Assembly (NCBI GenBank): GCA_964475835.1
Contig: CAYYYL010000004.1
Location: 62,001-126,000 of the forward strand
Origin: JABDCI01 sp964475835
GTDB taxonomy: Bacteria; Verrucomicrobiota; Verrucomicrobiia; JABWAM01
Reading direction: 5' to 3'
Length of the DNA stretch: 64,000 nt
The translations under genes were made by a program, and so were the position numbers. Of this stretch, positions 9,448-18,700 are shown one piece after another. The notes beneath the pieces are model-generated. The model had not been told where the DNA came from and did not search any database. It saw only the letters and a list, made by a program, of their open reading frames with translations. Position 1 is the stretch's first letter; each line of letters opens with the position of its first letter.

Positions 9448-10074
9448 ATGTCAACGCCCAAGAAAGCCCTTGAAAGGCATGTCGCCCGACTTCGCGCATG
9501 CACGCGTTGCCCCCACATGCATAAACCCGTCGTGAGCGGCGGGGCCATTGTAAGCAAAGTGATGCTGGTGGGCCAGGCGCCCGGGGACAAGGAGCCCATC
9601 ATGGGACGCCCCTTCGCGTGGACCGCAGGAAAGACCCTCTTCCGGTGGTTTCACGACGCTACCGGTTTGACAGAAGCCGAGTTTCGATCCCGGGTGTACA
9701 TGGCGGCCGTGTGCCGTTGTTTTCCTGGAAAGAAGGCGACGGGAGGAGATCGCGTTCCCTCAGACGAGGAAATCGCCAAATGCTCCCACTGGCTTCATCA
9801 GGAATTGACCCTCCTGAAACCCGAACTCGTGATCCCGGTCGGACGCCTTGCCATCGCTCAATTCCAGGAAATGACCCGACTGGATGAAATGATCGGCAAC
9901 CCCTACCGGGTGTCCCTCGCCGGTCAACAATTCGACATGATCCCCCTTCCGCACCCCTCAGGGGCATCCCCCTGGCACCGCATGGAACCCGGAAAGACCC
10001 TCCTTCGCCAGGCCCTTCGTAAGATTGCCCGCCACCCCGCCTTCACTGCCCTCAAAAACGATGCCGACGTGTGA
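9448..10074 (+). CDS. Uracil-DNA glycosylase superfamily protein with 4Fe-4S cysteines
   Basis: A 208-residue protein resembling family 4/5-type uracil-DNA glycosylases, which remove uracil from DNA to start base-excision repair. Motif A reads VGQAPGDKE (residues 41-49; family 4 usually has GEAPG). Motif B is HPSGASPW (169-176). Four cysteines suit an iron-sulfur cluster: Cys18 and Cys21 (CTRC), Cys89 in AAVCRCFPGK, and Cys112. The Gln in place of Glu/Asp in motif A may change specificity or mark a separate subfamily. A small hairpin (CCTCA-TTTCAG-TGAGG, 9425-9440) covers the GAGG ribosome binding site, which could damp translation. Confidence 0.8.
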   Translation: MSTPKKALERHVARLRACTRCPHMHKPVVSGGAIVSKVMLVGQAPGDKEPIMGRPFAWTAGKTLFRWFHDATGLTEAEFRSRVYMAAVCRCFPGKKATGGDRVPSDEEIAKCSHWLHQELTLLKPELVIPVGRLAIAQFQEMTRLDEMIGNPYRVSLAGQQFDMIPLPHPSGASPWHRMEPGKTLLRQALRKIARHPAFTALKNDADV

Positions 10075-10131
10075 CGAGGCATCCACCTAGCCTCATCACA
10101 CGCCGCTCCCAATCCACCTCCTTTCGCGCAA

Positions 10132-10359
10132 TCATTCCCAACCACTAAAAATCGTCGCCCGATCCGCCCCCACCACCGTCTCAGGAGGCGCATGCTCCTC
10201 CTGAGTGGTCATCACCATCATGGCACACCAGGCCTCCACCATCCGCTGAGTCGAGCGCCCCGCGAAACACCGGTTTCCACCAAAGTATGATCGCGGTTGT
10301 GCAAGGACCGTCTGCCTTGCTCCCACCAGGCTATCGTATGTGAATTCATTTCGATTCAT
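10132..10359 (-). CDS. Hypothetical small protein
   Basis: About 75 residues, convergent with the glycosylase gene. The frame extends to 10377, but ATG 10359 has GAGG five bases upstream and is the better start. It contains a central stretch with several methionines and one cysteine pair, but no motif I recognise. It diverges from the LysR gene across 164 bp, the usual position for a LysR target, so it may be regulated by that protein. Coding status is only moderately supported. Confidence 0.4.
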   Translation of the reverse strand: MNRNEFTYDSLVGARQTVLAQPRSYFGGNRCFAGRSTQRMVEAWCAMMVMTTQEEHAPPETVVGADRATIFSGWE

Positions 10360-10493
10360 GGGATCCTCTTTGTTCAAGGTTCAGGGTTTTGTCTTTTTTT
10401 ACTCACCATCCATACGTGGATGAAGAAAAGCATGGGGGATGCCATACGACGCAATTAGCACATGAATGAATATACGTTTTATTCTTGTTTCAT

Positions 10494-10506
10494 TGAATTT
10501 TGTTCA
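10494..10506. promoter_or_regulatory. Possible LysR-type operator (TGAA-N5-TTCA)
   Basis: The interval between the divergent small gene and the LysR gene holds TGAATTTTGTTCA, an inverted repeat of the T-N11-A class used by LysR regulators, and just upstream GAATA-N7-TATTC (about 10468-10484). Both lie in an AT-rich stretch unlike its surroundings. Assignment as an autoregulatory site is inference from position and symmetry. Confidence 0.35.
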
Positions 10507-10523
10507 TTAACTTGTTTTCCACC

Positions 10524-11435
10524 ATGGATACCCGTTTACTACGAATGTTTTGGGCTGTGGCGAGATGCGGCAGTCTGGCCCAGGCATCCAAGGAACTCCA
10601 TATCACCCCTTCAGCAGTCAGCCATGGATTAAAGTCGCTTGAGACCCATCTGGGCTGTCTCCTTTTGGACAGGGTGGGCAAAAGAGTGTATCTCAATCAG
10701 GCAGGCGAACAGCTTCTCGCGCAAATCCGAAAGCCCCTCAACGCCCTGAGTGCGGCCGAGGAGGAAATCAAGCGGCTGGGTCAGTGGGGACAGAGCCGCC
10801 TGCGCATTGGGGCACCGGCGGCATTCTGCCACTATTTGATCCCGGATGTGATTCGGGACATCCGAAAATCAACTCCGAAAATCTCCATTCAGGTCAGATC
10901 GGGAGAAATCTCGGATGTTCTGGGGCTTTTGGAGGAAAACAAAATCGATTTGGCTTTGGGCGTGCAGCCCGAACCCCATGCCCTCCTGGAATTTCGCCCT
11001 CTGTTCAAGGACGAACTCCTCTTTGCCTTTGCCCCCACCCATCCCTGGACTTCGGCCAAATCCATTCCCCGGTACAACATCCCCTCTCAACCGCTCATTC
11101 TGGACAACTCCTCCCATGTGGACTCCGTTCTGATCGACAACTACTTCCGCGAACAGGAGATTTCCCCGCAAGTGGTGATGGAGATTGGAAACATCGAAGC
11201 CATCAAACAATTGGTGGCGGCGGGACTGGGCGTGGGCATCCTTCCTCCATGGACCGTCCGGCAGGAATTAAAGGACGGGGTCCTGAAGGTTCGCCCCATG
11301 GGAGCCCGCCCATTGACCCGCACCTGGGGGGTCGCCGTCATGGCCACCCGGCGTTTGAATCTGATCGAAGAAACGTTCTGCCGACTCTGCCAAAAAGCAG
11401 CATCGAAGCTCTCCTTGAATCGGCGTGACATTTAA
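10524..11435 (+). CDS. LysR-family transcriptional regulator
   Basis: A 303-residue regulator. Residues 1-60 form the winged helix-turn-helix (FWAVARCGSLAQASKELHITPSAVSHGLKSLE), followed by a LysR substrate-binding domain with the usual RLRIGAPAA start near residue 93. ATG 10524 is chosen because DTRLLRMFWAVAR is the normal beginning of the DNA-binding domain; an upstream ATG at 10500 would add eight unusual residues. livG follows 26 bp later on the same strand, so it may be co-transcribed with, or control, that transporter gene. The inducer is unknown. Confidence 0.9.
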   Translation: MDTRLLRMFWAVARCGSLAQASKELHITPSAVSHGLKSLETHLGCLLLDRVGKRVYLNQAGEQLLAQIRKPLNALSAAEEEIKRLGQWGQSRLRIGAPAAFCHYLIPDVIRDIRKSTPKISIQVRSGEISDVLGLLEENKIDLALGVQPEPHALLEFRPLFKDELLFAFAPTHPWTSAKSIPRYNIPSQPLILDNSSHVDSVLIDNYFREQEISPQVVMEIGNIEAIKQLVAAGLGVGILPPWTVRQELKDGVLKVRPMGARPLTRTWGVAVMATRRLNLIEETFCRLCQKAASKLSLNRRDI

Positions 11436-11461
11436 AGTCCTGTCCTTGAGATTTCCGTATC

Positions 11462-12232
11462 GTGCTGCTGGAACTCCAACAATGCTCCGTTCACTTTGGC
11501 GGTTTGAAAGCGGTGGAAAGCCTCGACCTTCAACTGGCCGAGGGAGAGATCCTTGCCCTCATCGGGCCGAATGGAGCCGGAAAGACGACGGTCTTCAACG
11601 CAATTACCGGCGTCTATAACCCCACCCATGGATCAATCCGGTATCGGGGGTCCTCCATTGGAAACCTTCCCCCTCACCAAATCACACGTCTTGGCATCGC
11701 CCGAACCTTTCAAAACATCCGCCTTTTCCGAAATCTCAACGCCCTCGACAATGTGATGCTCGGATTTCACCGCCAGGTGCAACGGCGCATGGTGGGAGCC
11801 ATGCTGCGGTCGGAGCAATCCGAGCTCGACCGCATGGAGATCGTTCGTAAAAGCCATGAGCTACTCGCCTGGATGGGACTGGCGGACGCCGCTCTCACGC
11901 CTTCCATGGATCTCGCCTACGGACAGCAGAGACGACTTGAAATCGCGAGAGCTCTCGCCACCCAACCCAAACTTCTCCTCCTCGATGAACCTGCTGCAGG
12001 AATGAACCCGAACGAAAAAAGCGATCTCTCCCAACTTATCCAGCGATTAAAAAAGGATTTCGGACTCACCCTTCTCATCATTGAACACGACATGAAGATG
12101 GTGATGAGCATCTGCCCGCGCATCATCGTCCTCGATCACGGACAAAAAATCGCGGAGGGGTCCCCCTCCGCCATTCAAAACAATCCCTCCGTCATCGAAG
12201 CCTACCTGGGTGCCAAACCCGCCGCAGCCTAG
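11462..12232 (+). CDS. livG: Branched-chain amino acid ABC transporter ATP-binding protein LivG
   Basis: A 256-residue ABC ATPase. Walker A is GPNGAGKT (residues 35-42); the LivG-type signature is AYGQQRRLEIARAL; Walker B LLLLDEPAAGMNP and the switch His in IIEHDM follow. The RTFQNIRLFRNL Q-loop region is typical of LivG rather than LivF. The start is GTG 11462 without a clear Shine-Dalgarno. It would power the LivH-LivM channel whose genes end 9 kb upstream. The partner ATPase livF is not in the window: the next gene encodes a protease. Confidence 0.93.
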   Translation: MLLELQQCSVHFGGLKAVESLDLQLAEGEILALIGPNGAGKTTVFNAITGVYNPTHGSIRYRGSSIGNLPPHQITRLGIARTFQNIRLFRNLNALDNVMLGFHRQVQRRMVGAMLRSEQSELDRMEIVRKSHELLAWMGLADAALTPSMDLAYGQQRRLEIARALATQPKLLLLDEPAAGMNPNEKSDLSQLIQRLKKDFGLTLLIIEHDMKMVMSICPRIIVLDHGQKIAEGSPSAIQNNPSVIEAYLGAKPAAA

Positions 12233-12273
12233 CCCTTCGCCTCCCCATTCACGTTCACCTCCCTTATCTCCCC

Positions 12274-13749
12274 ATGTCCCCGCGCCACCGACTGATATTT
12301 CCTACCATCTGCATCATGATGATCGCCACGGCCACGCTCCGCGCGGATCCACCCCTTGATGTCGAACGTTCCGTCGTGCGAATCACCAACTACAGCCAGC
12401 AACCCGCCTGGGATTCCCCCTGGCGCTGGCTCCCGGTTCAGAAATGGACCGGCTCGGGATTTGTCATCTCCGGGAAACGCATCATGACCAATGCCCATGT
12501 GGTGAGCTGGAAGAAGCAACTTCTCGTCCAGCGTTATCAGGATTCCCGCGATTTCCTCGCCCATGTGGAATTTGTGGGACACGATTGCGACCTGGCGGTC
12601 CTGAAGGTGGATGATCCCTCATTTTTTGATGGAATCACCCCGCTGGAATTCGGCCCTCTTCCGAAGGTTCGCTCGCCCGTCACCACCTACGGATACCCTG
12701 CAGGTGGAGAGGAAATCTCATACACCCGGGGCGTAGTCTCCCGGATTGAGGTCGACACCTATTCCCACATCGGAAACCGCGCTCTTCTGGTCGCGCAAAC
12801 CGACGCGGCCATCAATCCCGGCAACAGCGGCGGACCGGTGATTCAGGACGACCGCGTCGTGGGCGTAGCATTCCAAGGCTACTCGGGAGCCGTGCTTCAA
12901 AACACCAGTTTCTTCATCCCTCCCTGCATCATTGAACACTTTCTAAAGGATATTCAGGATGGAACCTACAACGGCTTTCCCCTTGCCGGTGTTAATCTGC
13001 AGCAACTGGAAAACCCGTCCTATCGCAAATATCTAAAACTTCCCGACGAACGCACAGGTGCACGCGTGGACTGGGTGCTCCCCGGACACCAGCAAACCCT
13101 CCACGAAGAGGACGTCATTCTTAAAGTGGGCGCCTATCCCGTTCGCAACGACGGTACCACCATCTACGAGGGAAACCGCGTCTCCATCGCCGCCATCCTC
13201 GGTCTCGCGCAGGATGGCGAATCGCTCCCCATCACCGTCTGGCGGAACTCCACCCCCATGGATCTCTCCCTTCCCCTGAAAGCCTACCATGACGATCGTG
13301 CCGAGGGAAAACAGTACGATGTCGCCCCTCGATACTATGTCTTTGCCGGCCTAGTCTTCGTCCCCCTGAGCGTCGACTATCTTCAGACCTTTGGAGAAGA
13401 GTGGGATAAAATCTCCCGATCCGAACTTCTCCATTACACCCTGATGCAACATAACTACGAAAAACCAAAACAACGTCGCCGGGAACCCGTCGTTCTCTCA
13501 CACACCCTCCCCCATTCCGTCAACGCCGATATGCAGATTCGCGAGCACGCCCTGGTGGACCGCATCAACGGAGTCCGCATCGAATGCCTCGACGACGTGG
13601 TGAAGGCATTCCAGACTCCACAAGGATCTTACGACACCATCGACTTCCTCGCGAACCACCACCTCGAGGCGCTCGATCACGCACTCGCCGTGAAGGCCCA
13701 AAGCGAAATTTTGAAAACCTACAACGTTCCCAAGGATCGCAACCTATGA
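12274..13749 (+). CDS. HtrA/DegP-like serine protease, periplasmic
   Basis: A 491-residue protein with an N-terminal signal sequence (cleavage near residue 24) and a trypsin-like protease domain. The full triad is visible: His75 in MTNAHVV, Asp106 in CDLAVLKV, Ser185 in NPGNSGGP. C-terminal to it lie a PDZ-like region (about 255-345) and a second region resembling the tandem PDZ of plant-type Deg proteases (about 355-490). Likely role: periplasmic protein quality control or regulated cleavage. Its stop overlaps the start of the next gene (ATGA), which encodes a paralogue lacking the triad, so the two are probably made together. Confidence 0.88.
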   Translation: MSPRHRLIFPTICIMMIATATLRADPPLDVERSVVRITNYSQQPAWDSPWRWLPVQKWTGSGFVISGKRIMTNAHVVSWKKQLLVQRYQDSRDFLAHVEFVGHDCDLAVLKVDDPSFFDGITPLEFGPLPKVRSPVTTYGYPAGGEEISYTRGVVSRIEVDTYSHIGNRALLVAQTDAAINPGNSGGPVIQDDRVVGVAFQGYSGAVLQNTSFFIPPCIIEHFLKDIQDGTYNGFPLAGVNLQQLENPSYRKYLKLPDERTGARVDWVLPGHQQTLHEEDVILKVGAYPVRNDGTTIYEGNRVSIAAILGLAQDGESLPITVWRNSTPMDLSLPLKAYHDDRAEGKQYDVAPRYYVFAGLVFVPLSVDYLQTFGEEWDKISRSELLHYTLMQHNYEKPKQRRREPVVLSHTLPHSVNADMQIREHALVDRINGVRIECLDDVVKAFQTPQGSYDTIDFLANHHLEALDHALAVKAQSEILKTYNVPKDRNL

Positions 13750-15209
13750 AGAAACTCCTCCTCTGGGTGGTTCTCCTCGGTGCCCCCCTTCTCACCGAAG
13801 CAGGTGAAACGGTTGATTGGAAAAAATCCATCGTTTCCCTCCATGTCGATCGCAAGACTTACGACTTCTACCAACCCTGGTCCTCAGGCACTCAGAATGT
13901 TTCCAAATTTGGTGTCGTGGTGGCCACCCATTCGATTCTCACCACGGCAGACGCGCTGCAGGACCAAACCCTCGTCCGGGCCGAAAAAAACGGTCGGGGA
14001 CAACTTTGGAACGCCGAGATTGTCTGGATCGACTACCACGCCAACCTCGCGCTACTTACAGTTCGTGACGAGGAATTTTGGAAAGGTCTCGTCGCCACCA
14101 AGCTCCGCGACACCACCCCCATCACTGGAACCGTCCATCTGCGGCGCTGGACCTCGGGTGTGTTTGAAGACTGGAAGGCCGAAATCAACAAGCTCGTTAT
14201 CGAAAGCGGGCCCCTGAGCTTTGTCGCGTGTCCCAAGCTTTCCATGACCACCGAGATGCCGAATGGTGGCTGGTCGGAGATTATCACCGAGGGGGATTCC
14301 CTCGTGGGTCTCGCCTCCAATCAGGACGATAATCACCAATGGGCCGTTCCCGTTCATTTCATCCGATGGGTGCTCGACGCTCGCCAGAAGTCTTCCTACC
14401 AGGGACTTGGATACTTTCCCTTCGTCTGGCAGGAATCCAAGAACCCCGCAAGCCTGCGAGCCCTTGGCCAGCAGGGCGAATCCCGCGGAGTCATCGTGTG
14501 CGAGATACCGGAACTCCCCTCCAATCCCTCCCTCAAACTCCATGACATCATTCTCGAAATCGATGGCTTCGCCATCGATTCCAGCGGGGATTACATGGAC
14601 CCCGACTACGGCTACCTCATGCTCGAATACCTTGCAGTCCGCAAAAAATGGGCCGGGGATCATATTTCCATGAAGGTCCTTCGGGACGGCAAGGAGATCC
14701 TCGTCGACTATGTTCTCCCCAAAGTCAGCTTCGACATGGAGCTGCTTCCGAGGGCGCTCTATGACACGGAACCCGAATATTTCGTGGCCGGCGGCCTGGT
14801 TTTTCATCCCCTAACCCTCCCTCTTCTGAAATGCTGGGGCCCCAAATGGAAGGAGGACTCGCCCTACAATCTTTTCCATTTCAGCAATCTGAACCGAAGC
14901 GCCGAAACTCCAAGCCTCGTCTGCCTCACCCAAATCCTGCCCGACAGCTATAACATCGGCTGCCAGGACTATAAACATCTTGTGATCCGGCGAATCGATG
15001 GTCAGGCCATCCATCGACTGGTCGAAGTCCAACACGCGTTGGAAACACCCCCGCCTTCGGGTTTCCATATTATCGAATTCTTCAACGGTCGCGAACTAAA
15101 CCGACTGGTCCTGGAACATGAGGGCTTGAAAGCCGCCACCGAACGTGTCCTGGAGCACTATCATCTGGAAAAAGATCGCGTCATCCATACCGCCACCGCC
15201 CATTTTTGA
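13746..15209 (+). CDS. HtrA-like pseudoprotease, paralogue of the upstream protease
   Basis: 487 residues with a signal peptide (MKKLLLWVVLLGAPLLTEA). The architecture matches the upstream protease through both PDZ-like parts (shared segments such as AGLVF/GGLVF..PL and DRINGVRI/RRIDGQAI), but the catalytic residues are gone. TNAHVV is replaced by TTADAL, DLAVL by NLALL, and the GNSGGP serine loop is missing, leaving TEGDSLVGLAS. ATG 13746 overlaps the upstream stop; the open frame extends farther back but only inside the protease gene. It probably binds rather than cuts, for example as a partner or regulator of the active enzyme. That role is inferred. Confidence 0.85.
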   Translation: MKKLLLWVVLLGAPLLTEAGETVDWKKSIVSLHVDRKTYDFYQPWSSGTQNVSKFGVVVATHSILTTADALQDQTLVRAEKNGRGQLWNAEIVWIDYHANLALLTVRDEEFWKGLVATKLRDTTPITGTVHLRRWTSGVFEDWKAEINKLVIESGPLSFVACPKLSMTTEMPNGGWSEIITEGDSLVGLASNQDDNHQWAVPVHFIRWVLDARQKSSYQGLGYFPFVWQESKNPASLRALGQQGESRGVIVCEIPELPSNPSLKLHDIILEIDGFAIDSSGDYMDPDYGYLMLEYLAVRKKWAGDHISMKVLRDGKEILVDYVLPKVSFDMELLPRALYDTEPEYFVAGGLVFHPLTLPLLKCWGPKWKEDSPYNLFHFSNLNRSAETPSLVCLTQILPDSYNIGCQDYKHLVIRRIDGQAIHRLVEVQHALETPPPSGFHIIEFFNGRELNRLVLEHEGLKAATERVLEHYHLEKDRVIHTATAHF

Positions 15210-15251
15210 CTCGCCAATGGAAACAGGTCGTTGCAGATTGAAGATCTGGTT

Positions 15252-15728
15252 ATGAGCACTGCCACCCTTTCCTCCCTGGATTCCCGCGCCGACGAAATCA
15301 TCCAACGCTACCCCGTCAGCAAACGTTCCGCCGCCATGCCCCTCCTGCACCTGATTCAGGAAACCCAGGGCCATATCTCACGCGACGCGATGGAGTGGAT
15401 TGCCGCCAAACTCGAACTGCAACCCGTGCAGATTCTCGAGCTCGTCACCTTCTACCCCATGTTCCGGCAGGAACCCGTGGGAAAATATCACATCAAAGTC
15501 TGCCGGACCCTTTCCTGCGCCTTGAATGGGGGTGAGGCCACTTGCGATCATCTTCTCAAAAAACTGGGCGTCTCCCTCGATGAAATGACTCCCGATGGCA
15601 AATTTACGGTGTCCCATGTCGAATGCATCGCCTCCTGTGGCACCGCCCCCGTCATCCAGATCAACGACGATCTGCATGAAGGGGTCACCCCGCAGAAAGC
15701 GGACGAAATCCTGTCCCGACTAGCCTGA
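15252..15728 (+). CDS. nuoE: NADH-quinone oxidoreductase subunit E (NuoE), 2Fe-2S
   Basis: A 158-residue thioredoxin-like ferredoxin subunit of complex I. The 2Fe-2S ligands are visible as Cys84 and Cys89 (VCRTLSC) and Cys125 and Cys129 (CIASCGTAP). The family signature VTFYPMF is at residues 65-71. An ATG at 15252 is preferred over an in-frame TTG at 15231. NuoE normally sits beside nuoF/nuoD; here it follows the protease pair and its 3' end overlaps the convergent mfd gene by 9 bp. It therefore stands alone in this window, and the remaining complex I genes must lie elsewhere. Confidence 0.9.
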   Translation: MSTATLSSLDSRADEIIQRYPVSKRSAAMPLLHLIQETQGHISRDAMEWIAAKLELQPVQILELVTFYPMFRQEPVGKYHIKVCRTLSCALNGGEATCDHLLKKLGVSLDEMTPDGKFTVSHVECIASCGTAPVIQINDDLHEGVTPQKADEILSRLA

Positions 15729-18700
15729 CGCCTTTTGCATCCGGGTTCGTTTCGATGGAGGGTCCTTGGCCTCCGTGCCCAATCGAACGATTTCCTGAAT
15801 CCTTTCCAACGCGTTCATCGGGTCCTTCAAGACCTCCTGTTTTAATCTTGGAAACTTGCTTCCATCCAGGACATAGGCCCCACGCCGTTTCATCATCACC
15901 TTTCCCTCCTCAACTTCGATGGATTGGATCTGATTTCTGGCTGCCTGAATTCGAATCCTTCCGAGTTCCAAAAGAAGCGCAGCTGCCAGGGGTGGTTTCC
16001 CAAATCGATCCGTCCACAGGCCGGCAAGGGCTTTGAGATCCGCCTCTGTGGCAGCTTCCGCCAGCTTGCGATAGGCTTCGATGCGTTGACGGTTTTCGGA
16101 CATGTAAGCCCGCGGAATAAACGCCCCGACGCCACCTTCCGCATGGTCCTCGGACATCGGCAGAAAATCCAGTCGTACGCTGACCTCAATCCTTGGAGGC
16201 ACCTTTTCCCCTTTCATCCGCGCAAGGGTCTCCTTCAACAACTGGCAATAGAGCTCGAAGCCGATGGCGGCCGCATGACCGCTCTGTTCCGTCCCCAGAA
16301 TGTTCCCGGCACCACGAATCTCCAGATCGCGCATGGCGATTTTGAATCCCGCACCCAGCTGGCTGTACTGCTTGATCGCGCTCACTCGTTTGCGTGCATG
16401 CCCCTCAATCATCAAATGCCGGGGTAACAAAAGATAGGCATAGGCCTTCATTCGACTCCGCCCCACACGTCCGCGCAGTTGATAGAGATCCGCAAGTCCG
16501 AATCGATCGGCACGATCTATGAGAATGGTGTTCGCCCGGGGAATATCCAATCCACTCTCGATGATGGTGGTCGCCACCAGCACATCCATTTCACCCGCCA
16601 CAAAACGCATCATCACAGCTTCCAGGTCATCGGCATCCATCTGGCCATGCCCCAATTCCACGCGCGCCGCCGGCACGAGCTCCTTGATGCGATCGCGAAC
16701 CTTCTGAATCGACTGCACCCGGTTGTGGAGGAAATAGACCTGCCCCCCACGGGCAAGCTCCCGCTCAATCGCCGACCGGATCAACCGCTCATCGTAAGGC
16801 GCGATCACGGTTTCCACGGGCAGCCGGTTGGGTGGGGGCGTTTCAATCGTGCTGATATCCTTCGCCCCCATGAGCGCCAGATAGAGCGTTCGCGGGATCG
16901 GTGTGGCCGAAAGTGTCAGCACATCAATGAGTTTGAAAATCTCCTTGAACCGCTCCTTGTGCTTCACCCCAAACCGCTGTTCCTCATCCACAATCACAAG
17001 CCCCAGATTCTTGAAATGAATGTCAGGTTGAAGCAGCCGATGGGTGCCGATGACTATATCCACCTCGCCGGTGCGCACCGCTTCCAGGGTCTTCCGTTGC
17101 TGCGCCTTCGTACGGAAACGACTCAACAAATCGATCCGGACCGGGTAGTCCGCCATGCGCTCCTTGAAGGTGCGTTCGTGTTGCTGAGCCAGGACCGTGG
17201 TCGGCGTCAACACCGCCACCTGCCGGCCGTTCATGACCGCCTTGAACGCCGCCCGCATCGCCACCTCCGTTTTGCCAAAACCCACATCGCCACAAATCAA
17301 CCGGTCCATCGGTTCCGGAAGCTCCATGTTTCGCTTCGTGTCCTGGATCGCGCTCTGCTGATCGGGAGTCGGCGGAAAAAGGAATGCATCTTCAAATTCC
17401 CTCTGCCATTCATTGTCCGGACCAAAGGCAAAACCGGTATTCGCCTCACGCTCCGCATGAATGCGAAGCAGCTTCGCGGCATAGTCCATCACCGCCTGCT
17501 GGGCCTGGATCGTCGCCTTCTCCCACCGCTTGCCACCCAGTTGGTCCAGCGTTGGAATCGCCTTGCCCACCCCCACATACCGACCCACCAGGTGCGCCTG
17601 CTCAAGAGGAACGTGCAGCAGGGCGCCTCCCTCGTATTCAAGCGAAAGCACTTCCTGCTCCCTTCCATGCACATCCACCTTCCTCACCCCAAGGAATCGG
17701 GCTATCCCGTGCTGCACATGAACAACATAATCGCCTTCATTGAACTGGCTGAAGTCCAACACCTCACGCCGCGCACGCGCACGGGCCACTTTCTGTTGCA
17801 TGCGGGCCATGCGCAGCGTTTGGTACCGGTCGAAAATCTCGGAATCGCTCAATACCACGCACCCGGCGTCGGGCCAGGAAAATCCTCGCATCAAAGGGGA
17901 CCTCAGCCAATGCGCACGGGAAACCCTTCCAACCGCTTCCGCCTCACCTCCACCGGAAAGGATCTCCTTCAAGCGACGCTCTTCACCGTCGTTGTGACAA
18001 CACACCAACAGGTCTCGTTTCTCTTTATCATGCCACGAAATCCAGTGCCGGAGCAGATTCTCCTGACGCTGCTCCCTCAACACCATATCTCCACCCGACG
18101 AAATCAGAAAATCGTGGGCAAAAATTCCCACATGGAGTTCGCGTTCATCCCCTGACGCCTCATGAAACGAAAGACGCACCTTCCCGTCCCGCTTCTCCGG
18201 TTCCTGCCATAGAAGGAATCCCTCCTGGAGGTAATCCTTCAACGTTCCCCCGGGTCCTTCATCCTTCCGTGCAGGCATCCCCGTGTAGGAGAACTCGGAT
18301 ACGGACTGCACCGAAGCCTGGGTGTCGGGGTCAAACACACGAAGGGATTCGACTTCATCCCCGAAAAACTCGATACGAACCGGTGCCTCGGCCTGAAATG
18401 GAAAAAAATCAACAATACCTCCACGGCGCGAAAGCTGTCCACGGGCCACCACCAGTCCTTCACGCTCGTACCCAAGTCGGATCAAACTTTCAAGCATGGC
18501 TTCAATCCCCATCCGATCTCCCACAGCAATCCGACAAATGGACTTTTCCAGTGTATCCCCGGAAGGAAGTCTCTGATGATATCCCTTCGAAGTCGTGATG
18601 ACGATGGATGGTGCAGACGGCTCCCGTAATTCCATCAGAATACGGATGGTTTCACCCAGGGTTTCAAAATCTGGAAGCGCCTTCTCATCCCGCGCCGGAT

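Noticed and set aside
16479..18155. 558-codon open frame on the plus strand
   Set aside because: It is antisense to mfd. The translation is rich in His, Arg and Pro without motifs, as expected from the mirror of a GC-rich gene.
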